Source of the DNA: Crambe crambe
Taxonomy: Eukaryota > Porifera > Demospongiae > Poecilosclerida > Crambeidae
DNA length: 64,000 bases
Reading direction: 5' to 3'
Assembly (NCBI GenBank): GCA_963924555.1
Contig: OZ004586.1
Location: 372,001-436,000 of the forward strand
Shown here: positions 25,701 through 37,540 of the stretch, piece by piece
How the letters are laid out: each line of letters begins with the position of its first letter
How positions within the stretch are numbered: the stretch's first letter is position 1
The notes under the pieces: generated by a model
What the model was told of the DNA's origin: nothing
Database searches by the model: none
What the model saw: only the letters and a program-made list of their open reading frames with translations
Translations under genes and position numbers: made by a program

Positions 25701-27690
25701 GTGAAATTGATGATCAATATGCCAGAGTTGAGGTCCAGTTCCACTGAGAGTACTTGAGGACTGACTGAGTCCCTCGTGAATGTCTGAACAGGTTGAGCCT
25801 CGAGTCTTGATATCGCTACAACGTTGTTAGCATTCATGTCCAGAAGAGAGATATTGGTGATAGCAATGAAGGTATCGTTCATATCAGTGGCCAGTCCTAG
25901 TATTCTCTTCAGCTCGTTGAGATCTTCCAGACCGATTCTCACATCAACCACATCATTGAAAGGTGTCGAAGTGAAGCTACTTTGAGGTGAAAAGGTGAAC
26001 ATTGGGTCATCGTCATCATTAGTGTTGGCTGCATAATGCAGCGTTATCTGACTAACGTCAAGTGATGAGGTGTTAACTGTCTCAGAGAAATACAATGTTA
26101 GTATCTCAGAGGTCACATTGAGATCAAACGCTAACAACACTGGTGAGGTGACATCCTCTGTATAAACACTGACAGGCAATGCATCACATCTGCTACCCCC
26201 AGGGCATAGCAGAGCAGTGACATTATTGGAATTCATATCAAGAATCAACTCCGAGGGGAAAGAGATGAAGGTGGTATCATTACTCGTAGCCAGTTCTGGA
26301 AGACGTTTTAGTTGGTTCACATCTTCCAGTGTGAGGTTCAATGTGATCATTGTCGAGTTCTCCAAGGAGAAGGAACCTCCATTGAGGGTTAGTCTAGACA
26401 CATTGATGGCCGTGTCGGTACTGACAAGAGTGATGTCTTGAAGGTCAAAGGTTGAAATATCAACAGTTTCAGAGAAAGTCAAGAACAGTTGGCTACTATC
26501 GAGGTCGAGATTAAAAGATTCCAGATATGGAGGTGTCATATCGGGTGAAAAGATCCGCACTGCTCTGGGATCGAGTTCACTAATGCCCACCACACTGTTG
26601 TTATTCATGTCCAGAATACCTCCAAGATCCAAACTCAAGTAAGTGGAAGAGTTGGAGATGGCAAGGTCGTAAAGCCTACGAATCTCGTCAGAATCTGCCT
26701 TCATAAATGTCAGGTTGATCATGGTGGAGTCCAAGATAGAAGAGTTGCCACTGGTGAGTGTAAAAGTACCCAATTCATCCGTGCTGTTAGGTCTGTTCAG
26801 TAACGTGAAAGATTGGTAGATGATGGTGCTGGCATCAACAGTCTCAGAGAAAGTCAAGAAGAGTGTGTCAGAATCCATGTCCAGATCGTATGATATAAGT
26901 TCAGGTGGAATGATGTCTGCAGTGAATCTGGACACGAGAAGAGCTGAAGAAATCGGTTGTTCCTGTATTGGAACAAAGTTCATGTCACCAACCAGTTCTG
27001 GAGTGAAAGAGAGGTAAGTGTTTCCTCGGTATGTGGCTATTTCTTCTATCCTCTTAATCTCATCGAGATCTTCCTTAGTGATCCAGATGTATATTACCAA
27101 GCCATCCACCATCGAACTGTTTCCTCCAGTCAAGGTGTGACCAATGATGGAGTTCTCTGCAGATTGTATGCGAAGCCTTGTGACGTCAAAAGATGAGGCA
27201 TCCACTGTCTCAGAGAAAGAGAGTGTCATGTTCCCGCCATTCATGTCCAATTCCCATGCCACCAGGAATGGGTTTGTGGTATCAGGAATGAACCTTGCAG
27301 CCTGTTGAGCAGCTGTTGTCTCGATGGGCACGATTCTGTTCCTGTTCATATCAACTATCAGACTATCTGGGAATGTTATGAAAGTCGTATTCCGGGAAAT
27401 GGCCAGTCCGAAAATGCGTTTTATCTCATCCAAGTCTTCTTTTGAAAAAGTGATGTTGACTGTCGTAGCATCAATAGATTCAGTGTGATTCCCATCACCT
27501 CTCAGAGTAAAGTGGAGCACTTCCTCCTCATATTGAAAGCCAGTGACTATCTCAACTGTAGCATTGGTGGCGTTGCTATCATCATTCAAGGTTTCATTGA
27601 AGAGGGTCACGTTTTCCCGAATCTCGATCAGAGATGTGTTCATGACGTTCTGAAAGATGATGAGAGTGCGATTCAGAGTGTTAGCCTTTA
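10748..27690 (-). CDS. Giant protein of 44 tandem Ig-like repeats
   Basis: One uninterrupted reading frame. The first internal ATG is at 27643, but the frame is open to an acceptor (CTCTAG) at 27691, from which it encodes 5647 residues. I count 43 full repeats of about 128 residues and one partial at the N-terminus. Each runs DxxPPxLxSFxLDL, then LxLxFSETV, then DLNxIKxxxxLAT, then DMxxN. The FSETV and DMxxN ends resemble bacterial-type Ig-like (SbsA/Big_5) domains; this is a resemblance seen by eye. Sequons (NLT, NIS, NDT) are dense, so an extracellular matrix or adhesion role is likely. There is no visible signal peptide or membrane anchor. Repeat 14 carries a Gly/Met/Ser-rich, Cys-containing insert (about 22370-22560) and repeat 37 a Ser/Gly linker (about 13600-13680). 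The frame starts in the middle of a repeat at a breakpoint next to leader C, which splices to it in frame. Confidence 0.85.
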
Positions 27691-27718
27691 CTAGAGATTA
27701 TTTATTACTAGAGATTAT

Positions 27719-27836
27719 TAGAAGAGAAGAGAAGAGAAGAAGAGAAGAGAAGAGAAGAGAAGAGAAGAGAAGAGAAGAGAAGAGAAGAGAAGAGAAGAGA
27801 AAAGAAAAGAAAAGAAAAGAAAAGAAAAGAAAAGAG
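27719..27836. repeat. (GAGAA)n / (GAAAA)n microsatellite
   Basis: About 118 bp of GAGAA units grading into AAAAG units. On the minus strand it is a pyrimidine tract lying inside the 198-bp gap between leader C and the giant frame, directly upstream of the TCTAG acceptor at 27691, where it could act as a strong polypyrimidine tract. Confidence 0.95.
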
Positions 27837-27888
27837 ATGGATGAGCTGAAGTAACAGTGTATGGGGAACTTGATATTGTTAGACTTAC

Positions 27889-28160
27889 TCTCTGGGCCTG
27901 GGTTAGATTCGACATCACCACAGAGTATCAAGAGAGAGGGGAGAACTGTCTGTGCAAAGGACAGATTGAGAAGGGAGCCATGATCCCCCAGATCAGCATG
28001 AACACAGAAGGTGTTTGGTGTGGGGGAAGAGAGATCACCAACAAGCACTGGATAAAGAAAGGATGAGTGTCTAGTTATCACTAAAGGAAGTTGGAAAAGC
28101 TATGTAGGTGGGAATAAAACACAGCTACATACCTTTGAGGGTTTTTCCAGCTTCTTTCAT
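27889..28160 (-). CDS. 2A leader exons C, candidate 5' exons of the giant gene
   Basis: Exon 1 is 28133-28160 (MKEAGKTLK) and exon 2 is 27889-28080 (VITRHSSFLYPVLVGD through DVESNPGPE). Both are intact and nearly identical to leader A. The Death exon that should follow is missing; the sequence passes into the GAGAA tract and then the giant frame. Exon 2 ends in phase 1 at GTAAGT (27883-27888). Joining it to the acceptor at 27691-27692 gives GPE-I-KANTLNRTL, in frame with all 5647 codons of the giant protein. This would supply a start codon, a 2A site and a possible signal-like segment. The alternative is that the leader is a dead remnant of a truncated Death/ANK copy. Only a transcript can decide. 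Confidence 0.6.
27893..27916 (-). other. 2A ribosome-skipping motif of leader C
   Basis: DVESNPGP with the conserved PSLLILCG before it. If spliced to the giant frame, skipping would release the repeat protein with an N-terminal proline, while failure to skip would leave the hydrophobic leader attached. Confidence 0.85.
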
Positions 28161-28364
28161 GCTTGTACAATGAAATCCTGGAAATGACTTCACTAGATCT
28201 ATGACAACTATTATTATGGGATAAATAGTTTATTCTATAGAAGACGTTTGAATTTTCTAAGACTGGATAATTACTGAGTTTATCGTAGGACTTCAGTTCG
28301 TTGGCAATTCCAGAGCTGTGATACAAAACTGGCAGTTATTTCAGGATAAAAAATGGAAGGAAGT

Positions 28365-28480
28365 GAACCATCCCCGGCCACTTCCGCAGCACTGGATGTA
28401 TTGCATCACCAGCTTGCTGGGCAGGGCTTGCTGGTGATCCAGTGCTGCGGAAGTGGCCGGGGATGGTTCACCAGACTACA
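28365..28480. mobile_element. Foldback/MITE-like inverted-repeat element, copy 2
   Basis: Left arm GTGAACCATCCCCGGCCACT; right arm ends with the complement GGCCGGGGATGGTTCACC. The internal arms include GCAGCACTGGAT and its complement. It is the same family as 1881-2003 and sits at the same place relative to the leader, so the insertion predates the duplication that made A and C. Confidence 0.75.
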
Positions 28481-28542
28481 AATACATTATTCATAAACCC
28501 CACCCAGCTATTAGCATGTGGAGGTTAGAGTTCACTAGTCTC

Positions 28543-28775
28543 CAGAACGGTACACCAGAAAACAGTCCAGAACTCCAAGAGTACGTGTACACATGTCCTG
28601 TCTCTCGATCTCGTTCAGATCTGTTTCTGTGAAATATCACTTCTCAATCTGGAAGGTTATCTATAGTCGACTAGTCTGGGGTGCAGCCGACCCTTTACCA
28701 AAGAGTCTTCAGTTGGATAGGTATGGGTGTAAAGGTCAGTTGAATACAAAGTAGTTGAAGATCAGTGAAGTGGAG
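28543..28775 (-). pseudogene. Relic of the giant repeat gene's 3' end, unit C
   Basis: Nearly identical to 2089-2335, including the same inserted TAGTCTGGGG fragment, and homologous to the C-terminal coding end of the giant gene. This shows that unit C was copied from, or with, unit A. Confidence 0.75.
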
Positions 28776-28848
28776 TTATTAAATTGTTAGCTTCGTGCCC
28801 CCTGAATCAAATCCGAAATGCAGGCCCCTGAGTGACTGCTTCATATAT

Positions 28849-28852
<4 letters not shown>

Positions 28853-28925
<73 letters not shown>

Positions 28926-28933
28926 TTTCCTCT

Positions 28934-29014
<81 letters not shown>
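28853..29014. repeat. Long (CT)n microsatellite
   Basis: About 160 bp of CT repeats interrupted once near 28921-28938 (ACCTTTCCTCTCCTCTTC). It is an expanded version of the tract at 2408. Confidence 0.95.
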
Positions 29015-29016
<2 letters not shown>

Positions 29017-29469
29017 CCCCAATTCACTCAGTGTGGATGAGATCACTTCGTATAGACGATTTCGCCTGTTCAATTTTCGGTCACACGAATGAAAGGAGCA
29101 ACATTCATATGGATTACATCGACAAAGTCATTAATTCACTTGGAGTAATTTTGCACAACTCTATGAGCCTGCTCTCTGTAAGGCAAAGTGTGGCTATTCC
29201 GAACCGTTGGGCTATTCCGTAGGGTCAAAACTCCTCACATACGCCAACCGCAATACGCAATGTCCACCCTACACAGTCAATTGCAACATATAGATCTATG
29301 ATTGTAAGTGTGTTTGAACATTGTGCAATTCCGTGACCTTTGTGGACTTTGTGAAAGCGCGGGAAGGCTTCCAGTCTTGAGCGGAGTGATGCAAGTGTGG
29401 GGTGCTTAGAACAATTCTGAACAGTCAACAATCTAGTCCATCCGAGGGAATGGTACCCTTTGCCATCTG

Positions 29470-31282
29470 ACAGAACTCTTCGACTGCTGGTTTGAAATTG
29501 GCAGTATGCCCTATGCTCAGAGCCACTACCTTTTTGAGAACAAGAAAACACCTTCCCTGCTGATTTTATCACTGGAGGGATATATCAGACACGAGGATGA
29601 TTCTACACTCCTCCACTGCACTCTTCGTGAAGCCACCATTTAAGAACCTCATCGTCAATGGTCTTGTTTTGGCCAGGTATGTTATGGTGGAACTGTTAGT
29701 GGGGGGTGTGTGGTTAGAAGATAGTAGGCGTATACATGTGGACGTGTTGCCAAATCATTCTTTATTTTTGGGACCAGAGAAAAGTGTCCTAATTAAAGGG
29801 GTGTCCTCATTTTAGGGATCAATTAATACAAATTAAGCGTCCTGATTAGAAGTCCCCTCTATAGAAGACGTCCTGATTAGAGATGCCTTTTATAGAAAGT
29901 GTCCTTTGAGGTACCCTCTCTCTGTATAGTGATGGACAGAAGATGAGTAAGTGTCTGAAGAACTCCCCTGACCCTGTGAATGTGGTGAATAAGTTTGGTG
30001 CAGATGCCCTCTGTCTCTACCTGGTGAACTCTCCCGTGGTCAGGGCAAAGACGTTCAAGTTCAAGGAGTCAGGTGTGAAGGACGTGGTGAAGGACGTATT
30101 CCTCCCTTGGTTCAATGCTTATAGGTTCCTTATGCAGAATGTGGAGAGACTCAAGGAGGTGTGGCTTGATCATCGTCAAGCTTGACCTGTTTGTATTGAA
30201 ATTTGATGTCATTTAGGAGGACGGAGTGTCCTTTGAGTGTAAGGAGGACTTTACTCCCACCAACATTATGGATCGATGGATCTTCAGTTTTACCCAGTCC
30301 CTCATCACCTGTCAGAGATGAAATGGTCAGTAAGTGATTGGGGAAGGGGAGGTGGTGGTGAGGGGGTGGGGTGGGGGAGGGGGGATGTGAGGTGTAAGAA
30401 AGGAAGGGGTGGTATGTTATTGGAGAAGATTGTGTGGATGTGCTATAATGTTGTTCGGTTCCAATAATAATAATAATGGGCTTTTTTGATTCTCTGCCCC
30501 ACAGAGTACCATCTCTACACTGTCATGCCAAGACTCGTCAAGTTCATAGAACAACTCACCAACTGGTATGTCCACTTCAACAGAAAAAGAATCAAGATGA
30601 GTACTCGGTCCTCATAATTATTGGAAGGAACTAGACCTGATTTGAGAGGTACTCTTCTTTCAAAGTTAGTAATAATGCTATGAGATGCAAGATTTAATTA
30701 GGGAGCTGTCAGCTTGTGTGATATTTCATCTGGCTGTTCCCAATAGAGGGCCTATAGCATGGTCACATGACAGGGGTGTGGTTATCCACATCTTAGAGGG
30801 CATTAGTCATATGATTATGACAGTCCCATTGACTTTGGCTCATCATAACTCATGACTACTAGTGGCCATGGTCTGGAAATTTGGTGTATTAACAGAAGTC
30901 ATTGAGAAATAGCAAATTCAAGTAAGACAGAATAATATTTATTTGATTTCTTTATGGAACTATAACATTATATAGACCACATGACAGAAATTTGGTTCAT
31001 CAAAGAAATAGGATTTCTACAGGGTTGACTATACTTATCTTATTATGTGGGAGACCCTTTACCCAACTGCCATAACGTCTATAGGGGGAGCAGGGAAGAG
31101 AGGACTGCCTCCAGTCAATGCAGACCCTGTGTTCCATGGTGTACCTGATGAAGCGCATGATGGCCCCCTTCACCCCCTTCTTCACTGAGCACATGTTCCA
31201 GAACCTCTGTCACCTCCAAGGCTGGGTTCTCTCCGAAGAGAATGCCAGCGTCCATTTCCTGATCCTCCCAAAACCAAGGCAA
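29470..31282 (+). pseudogene. Isoleucyl-tRNA synthetase catalytic and anticodon-region exons, broken
   Basis: Exon pieces in IleRS order: [19 protein letters not shown] (about 29480-29540), [18 protein letters not shown] (about 29620-29675), MSKCLKNSPDPVNVVNKFGA with GDxQ before it (29936-30165; the KMSKS-type loop reads KMSKC), MDRWIFSFTQSLI (about 30268-30310), LYTVMPRLVKFIEQLTNWYV (about 30510-30590) and LMKRMMAPFTPFFTEHMFQN (about 31090-31280). Some splice sites survive. Frame changes after ENKK and around YIRHEDD, plus short-cut exons, show decay. IleRS charges tRNA-Ile in the cytosol; this copy cannot make a whole enzyme. It covers a part of the gene upstream of the piece at 2455-3295, so the two units kept different halves. 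Confidence 0.8.
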
Positions 31283-31567
31283 GTTAGATAGAAATAACTG
31301 CTCATTTTTAAGGAAATTGGTTTAGTGTTAAGAGTATTAAGAGTCAATGGATCATTAATAATTTACAACACATAGAGAGCCAGAAATGACTGCTGGTCAC
31401 TGGTCATTTCCCAACCACTTCTTGGAAAATGACCAACTAAATTTAAGTATTGCAGGATAAGGAATGTCCGACCTAATGACCAATGGAGTTCTACCTCTGC
31501 ACACAGACTCTCAACAGACTTTCTTTGATATCCTAAATTAAAGTTTTATTGTCTCCATTTTGTTCAG

Positions 31568-32370
31568 GTTGTCCTTGTGATGTTTGCTGTATAAAATGCC
31601 AACAACCCAGAGGAGAGGCTAACAGCTGATAAGGCATTCGTGGTGCTCTCCCTCTTCAATGTGCTGAGATTTCCCCTTACCATGCTCCCACTAACTTGAG
31701 ACAGGTGATTACTGCACAACATAGCCACCAGCTTGATAGAGATACAGGTTATAATAGTGAACCTGTATTAAGAAACCACTCTATTTAGAGACCACCTCTC
31801 TTTAAAGACCACTTGGTTATGTCCAACGTGCTTGTATACTATTGATTTGACCTCTGACCTTTTCCATTAAGAGACCACCTTTTGGTGGTCCAGAGGTGGT
31901 CACTATAGATGGTCACTGTATACATACCTACAACCACTTGTGTGAAGTACACTTGAACTCACTTCAACTAGTTAAAGTGTGGGTGAGTGGGTTAAAGCAC
32001 TGTCTGAGTGGGTGACTGAACTCTTGCTCTCTTACAGATTGAGTGATTGATCTTCTGTTTGAGTGAGACACAATTAAGTTATAACTTATACATATCATGT
32101 GATGTGTTGTGGTTACTAGGTGACTAGTAGTAAAACCCACAGTATTTGTTCAACAATGTTGAAGTTACCCTTGTTTATTCCATTTTTGGTTTGACTTGAT
32201 AATCCCTAACTATGCATAAAAACATTCAGTTGTATGTCTGCTGGTCTTGATGACTGACTGTTTTCCTCCATGTATAGGCTAGTGTGTCTATGAAGTGACT
32301 CAGAAGAATTGGATCCAGATGTCATTAACTGGACACCAGAAAACTGAAAACCTACATTCGATGTATACAG
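31568..32370 (+). pseudogene. ABCC transporter exon fragments, copy 2
   Basis: An exon from 31568 encodes VVLVMFA, an in-frame stop, then NNPEERLTADKAFVVLSLF (about 31605-31690). A second piece near 32278-32330 holds EELDPDVINWTP. It is the same arrangement as at 3803-4830, with extra small deletions, and is likewise followed by MAP3K-like 3' exons. Confidence 0.7.
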
Positions 32371-32371
32371 A

Positions 32372-32728
32372 GCCCAGAAAGAAAGGACGACAGTAAGTGG
32401 ACTTGTTTGGTGATATTAATATTGAAACCCTTTACCTATTATTGCAGTGGAGAGTTAGTCACACTAATATCAGGACTATTGACTAGATATCTCTCTCCCC
32501 TTCACTCCAGGTGGCTCTGTAACGCCAACCATAGCCAAGCCTAAGATAAATTCCATGACTGCCATTGTTCGGAGTTTCTTTGAGAACATGTCCAAGTCTA
32601 AGAGTAGTGGTAACCACTTTGCTGAGCTGGAAGACAGGTAGAAGACTCAGCAATCTGAGTGTATCTCAATGATTATGCATTGTCTTTTGATGCAGAGTCC
32701 TCAAGCTGGTGTCCTGGATGATATATGA
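32372..32728 (+). pseudogene. 3' exons of the MAP3K-like gene, copy 2
   Basis: Shortened copy of the last exons. The penultimate exon (about 32512-32637) reads TPTIAKPKINSMTAIVRSFF but has lost several codons around SKKSK and the HLQHS stretch. The final exon reads SPQAGVLDDI and stop. Confidence 0.7.
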
Positions 32729-33167
32729 CTATTCAGTTAATAATAATGAAATTCATTGTTTTGTGTAATACCATGATTAATTATATGAAGCTCCACCCAC
32801 CAACTAGAATATGACACATCAAACATTCTGTTCACGTCAAAGGAAGTTCTCCACATCAAAGGATCTACCACCAGAGTTCCAGAGGGGTGATTAAGACACA
32901 TCAAAAAGAATTCACCACATCAAAGGAAGGGATGACCACATTAAAGGAATTTAAGTCTTGCATCATGTGAATGTCACTTTTTGGTGCTTTATTTTGAAAT
33001 AATTTTAGTAATTATACAAACAAAATCCACAAAATTATAATGTGAGAAGTGAAACAAAAAGTGTAAGTGAAGCAAATAGAACTGACCATGTGAGTGAGGG
33101 GAACCAAAATTATTACAAAATGAACACAAGACAATAACTAGTGGTCAGTACATAGTTATGGAGGAGA
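32729..33167. other. Convergent intergenic gap, unit D
   Basis: No gene seen. It contains a few CACATCAAAGGAA words (about 32810-32950) and the minus-strand AATAAA of gene D at 32988-32993. Confidence 0.6.
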
Positions 33168-36100
33168 CTAACAGTGTGAGTGGAAATAACCCACCACTTC
33201 AATATACAAATATATGCATAAATAATCCACCACTTCACTGTGACCCTCTGCTTGGGCCAGCTGGAGTGGAGTCTCGTTAAACATGTTTCTGATGTTTGGG
33301 GAGCAATGGAGATGTTCGATGAAATACTTGACAGTTGCGAGCTGACAAAACACTGCTGCCCAGTGAAGTGCAGTGCCTGATATCTTGCTTTGTAACATAA
33401 CGTTGCATCCTTTGACTTCAGTTAGATATCGGATGATGGATAGGTGTCCTTTCTTGGCTGCAATATGTAAAGGTGTAGAATTGTTATCATCCAGAGAATT
33501 GGGGTCACAGGCATGATTCTCTATGAGATTCTTGACGAGGTGGAGGTGACCTTCTTGTGAAGCAGAGTGAAGTGGTCGTCTTCCATACTGACCAGGAACA
33601 TTAGGATTGCACTGCATAATGTTTATTAAATAGTCACAAACATCACTATGTCCATCAAGGGCTGCATTGTGAAGTGGTGTGCTGTTCCGCTTGTTCCTAC
33701 AGAGAGGATCACACCTCATGTCTTCACATAGATATGTCACTATTGATAAGTGCCCATTTTGTGCAGCAAGACCTAGGGGGGTGACATGCTCATCATTTCT
33801 ACTCTGTGGGTCACACCCACACTCCATTATCAGGAACTTGACAATGGATAAGTGACCCCACTGTGCAGCATCAAAAAGAGGTCCTCCACCATGCACACCA
33901 CCAAGAAGGTTGGGGTCACAATTGCAGTCGTGGATAAAATATTTCAATGTTTTGATGTGACCAAATTGAGCTGCAACATGGACGGGAGAAGTCTGATACT
34001 TTGTGAAATCCTTGAAAATATCTTCCATCTTCATGAAGGTCAGCATTGTCTCCATCAAGTACTTCACTACTTTTAAATTTCCACCCTGACAAGCTCTGTG
34101 TAGAGGTGAGAGACCTTCCTCGTCCTGCTCAAGGGGATCGACTTGGTGCTTTTCGACTAGATACTGTACTATGTTGAGATGACCTGCTTCAGCTGCTTGG
34201 TGTAATGGTGTCATTCCATCTTGACCTAATGCTGCAGGGTTGCATAGCTCACTTTCGATCATGTACTCCAGCACTTTCAATCTTCCATTGATAGCTGCTA
34301 GATGTAGTGATGTATCATTGTTCGCATCTTTTGTTAAGGGGTTGAGTCCCTTTGTGATGAGACGCTTCACTTCTTCCAGGTCTCCTATTTCGGCAGCATG
34401 ATGCAATTCCAAGCTCTGGTTGGTGGTGGTTTCTGCTGAGACTATCATGTCCAGTCGTGGGTCCTTCAAGTCTCTCCCAACATAGTCCTGTCATGTGAGG
34501 GAAGGAAATTCTCACTCTAGTACTAACATAATAGAGGAATTGTTGACTTATTAGCTATAGAAGTCTGGAAATTTATGGATTGTGCCACAGACATTACAAC
34601 CATTGTTTACAAGTAACAAATACATGGAAATCAAATACAAGTAAGCTGTAACCATGGATATTAAAACTAGCAAACATTAGGTGTGAGTAAAATTACTATG
34701 CTCCATTGTTTTCTTGATCTACCTATTAATAAATTTATCAGCGTTGAAGATATTCTTCTCTCATTAAATGAAGTGACAAAACCCTTTCATAAGCTGTGTA
34801 GATGAGGGTTAAACTAAGTGGACTCTCTTTAATAGGGAACTTCATCCTGGCTCACTGAACCTCAGAAAGGTCTGCCTATTAAGCTCGATTATGCCCTAAA
34901 GTTATTATGTCTAAATGTAAAAGAATATGCTACATCATTTATTCTTCTGAAAATTTTGAATTAGGTAGAACTAGTAGCACGTCGATATTCTTACGTTAGG
35001 GGAATGAAGATTTTAAAATCCTTACCTGGAACACAAACATTACAACCATTGTTTACAAGTAAAAATACATGGATATTAAATACAAATGAACTGTAACCAT
35101 GGATATTAAAATAGTAAAAACCTAATTTAAATAAGTAATGCTATCATATGAGCTATTACTCTGAAATTTCCAAATTATATCAGAATCAGGTTGATGGTTT
35201 TATGTTAGGGGTGAATTATAATTTTTAATATCCTTACCTTGAACTCATCAGAGATATTGGTACCGAGTTCTGATGTGAATATGCTTCCACCATCATCTGA
35301 GTGAGTGGCTATACCTGTTCCAGTGATGTCACTAACTGTGCCAAATGCCGAGTCAGCATCATCATCACCATCAATACCCTCCACCTTAAGGGCAGCCATT
35401 TCCCCCACTAGAGAGAGGACAGGGTCTTGGTAGGAGAAGAGATATCAGATGATGTCAAATACCCATGGAGAGAACTCACCTTTTCCCTTATCATCAGTTG
35501 TGACCTCCTGAGATGAAAGATTGAGACTCTGGTCTCCATAGCTGATATGCACAAACCCCAGACTTTGCAGAGCAAGCTGTTGTTCTTCAGTAATAGTATC
35601 TATTATGCCGTCATCCAAAGCTCGGTACTTCAGCTCAATGCAACCTTCATCAATATGCAGCAGTCGTAACACTGGACCTCCCAATGCTCTTCTCATAGCA
35701 TGCTCCAGTTTCTCAAACTCTTCAACAGTTGTTTTATCGATTTTCATTTCACTTTTGAGAGCGAGTGTTTTTTCTGACTCTTCTTCATTACCAAATGTAT
35801 CGCTCGGACATTCACAAATTCGCCTCTTGGAGTAATCTTGAAATTTCTTTCTGAAATCTTTGAGTGCTTCTTTATTTCTTGTCGTACCAAATCTGTTCAT
35901 CATAAGTTTGATCAGATCACGGTCATAGAAAGACCAAAACTTTGATGCTTTGCGAAATGCTTCAGGTATGGTTTTGCAGCCTTGTAGTAATTCTTCAAAC
36001 TTTGCTTCGTGGTAGGTTAGGAAGCTGTGAAGGTCATCTAGTGTGCACTTTTCTTCGACAGATTTTTGAAGGTCAAAGACGAGGTTAGTAAATTTAGCTT

Positions 36101-37312
36101 TCAAACGTTCAGTTTCTTTCTGCAACTGTCTCATTTTAAACCTTTTCTCTTTTTCTGACATCCCATCGGTAGGTAAGAATGGAAAACATGGAATGAGATC
36201 CACAGCACTCATATCTGATAATTTCAAGTAACACGCTTGAATAAATAGATCTTAACTTCCCTCAGAACAGTACCTGAACTAGAGGATGAGCTGACTGTGG
36301 AAGGAGCAGGTTCTGGACATTCAACATTCAGTTGATCTAAAATGAAGATAAAATCATTCCCTTGTTAAGAATTTTTTCTGATTTACCTTCAGAACTCATG
36401 TCAGATGGTGTTGGAGTGTCTGATATCAACTGTTGAACACCTGTAACAAAATAAGCCCCGAGAATCATTAACTAACTGGTTATATTGACTGGCATTATAA
36501 GATCATGAAGCTCAGTTGATCTTTAGAATGGATCTTTATTTTATCAGAAGCTAATCATATCCACAACTAGTTGATTTGGATACTGAGTAGTTTCTAGTCC
36601 AGTATTGGCAGTAACTACCTTGCGCAATCTTTTGAGCAAGTCCTTCCTGACCAATAGTTCTGAGTGCTTTCATCAAGCTCTCCCAGGTGGGTTTACCACT
36701 CTTCTTCATCACATTATCTTGCTGATTGAGCCAAGCCAAAACCATGTCTCCACAGAGAGGGTTCATCATTTTCATGTTGCTGTACTTGAGCCCCAATGCC
36801 CCACCCAAGCGTATCAAGTCTTGTGGAAGAAGAGTTTCCAAGTATTCAGTGACTTCAAAATGATCATCTATCGTCAGTTGTGCTAATAAAGGAGTGAAAA
36901 GAAAAGGTGATTTGAGTATTGAATGGGGGTGATATAGTACCATAATTCTAAGCATGCATGTTCCTGCAGGTATATTTAGCTAAGTTCAGTATCTAAAGAT
37001 CATTCAAATTTTAGACTTACTCTCTGGGCCTGGGTTAGTTTCAACATCACCACAGAGTATCAAGAGAGAGGGGAGAACTGTCTGTGCAAAGGACAGGTTG
37101 AGAAGGGAGCCATGATCCCCCAGATCAGATTGAAGACAGAAGATATTTTGTGTAGGAGAAGAGAGATCACCAATAAGTACTGGATAAAGAAAGGACGAGT
37201 GTCTAGTTATCACTAAAGGAAGTTGGAAAATGCTTATTTTTCTTCTATGTAGGCAGAAAATAAAAACATAGTTGCACATATTACCTTTGAGGGTTTTTTC
37301 AGCTTCTTTCAT
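33168..37312 (-). CDS. 2A-Death-helical-ANK protein, gene D
   Basis: Exons on the minus strand: 37285-37312 (MKEAEKTLK), 37021-37212 (leader, DVETNPGP), 36619-36882 (Death), 36387-36440 (GVQQL exon), 36274-36336 (Ser-rich), 35480-36214 (type II helical module), 35238-35407 (acidic) and 33168-34487 (ankyrin). They sum to 2826 nt, 941 aa, open throughout with conserved phases. Twelve ankyrin repeats. The C-terminus carries an extra VVDYLCIYLYIE piece, a short tandem repeat of the final VVDYFHSHC segment. This is the cleanest canonical copy, with the normal TTTAG acceptor at the leader. Its introns at 34488-35237 share indels with gene F. Death and ankyrin domains point to intracellular recognition and signalling; the partner is not known. 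Confidence 0.85.
37025..37048 (-). other. 2A motif of gene D (DVETNPGP)
   Basis: The Ser at the variable position is Thr, still within the D(V/I)ExNPGP consensus. The hydrophobic LPSLLILCG before it is unchanged. Confidence 0.9.
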
Positions 37313-37540
37313 GTTTGCACAATGAAATCCTGTCACTAGATTTATGGTAGTTATTATAATGTAGCCGTTCATTAGAGTCGTTTCATACCTTCTTGTACGA
37401 GCCCCACCCCCTTAGCGATCTGCAGTAGCTTGATCCGAACAAACTAGTAGCAGAAATCCGCTATATAACTAGTTGTTATCACTGAGTTTATAATTTCAGG
37501 GCTGTGATACAGAACTGGCAGTTATCAGGACAAAAAAAGG

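Noticed and set aside
11790-26441. Many plus-strand open stretches (for example 17355-17963 and 25002-25757)
   Set aside because: They lie antisense to the giant repeat gene, show no domains and recur because the repeats recur; they are shadow frames.
10748-27690. Bacterial contamination as the source of the intronless giant gene
   Set aside because: A decayed copy and four relics of its 3' end lie in the same assembled region between sponge-type intron-bearing genes, so it is resident in the genome.
28779-29092. Ser-Leu and Arg-Glu repeat peptides
   Set aside because: Translations of the (CT)n microsatellite with no flanking coding signal.
29225-29572. Minus-strand open stretch over the synthetase fragment
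   Set aside because: It is antisense to recognisable isoleucyl-tRNA synthetase sequence and has no features.
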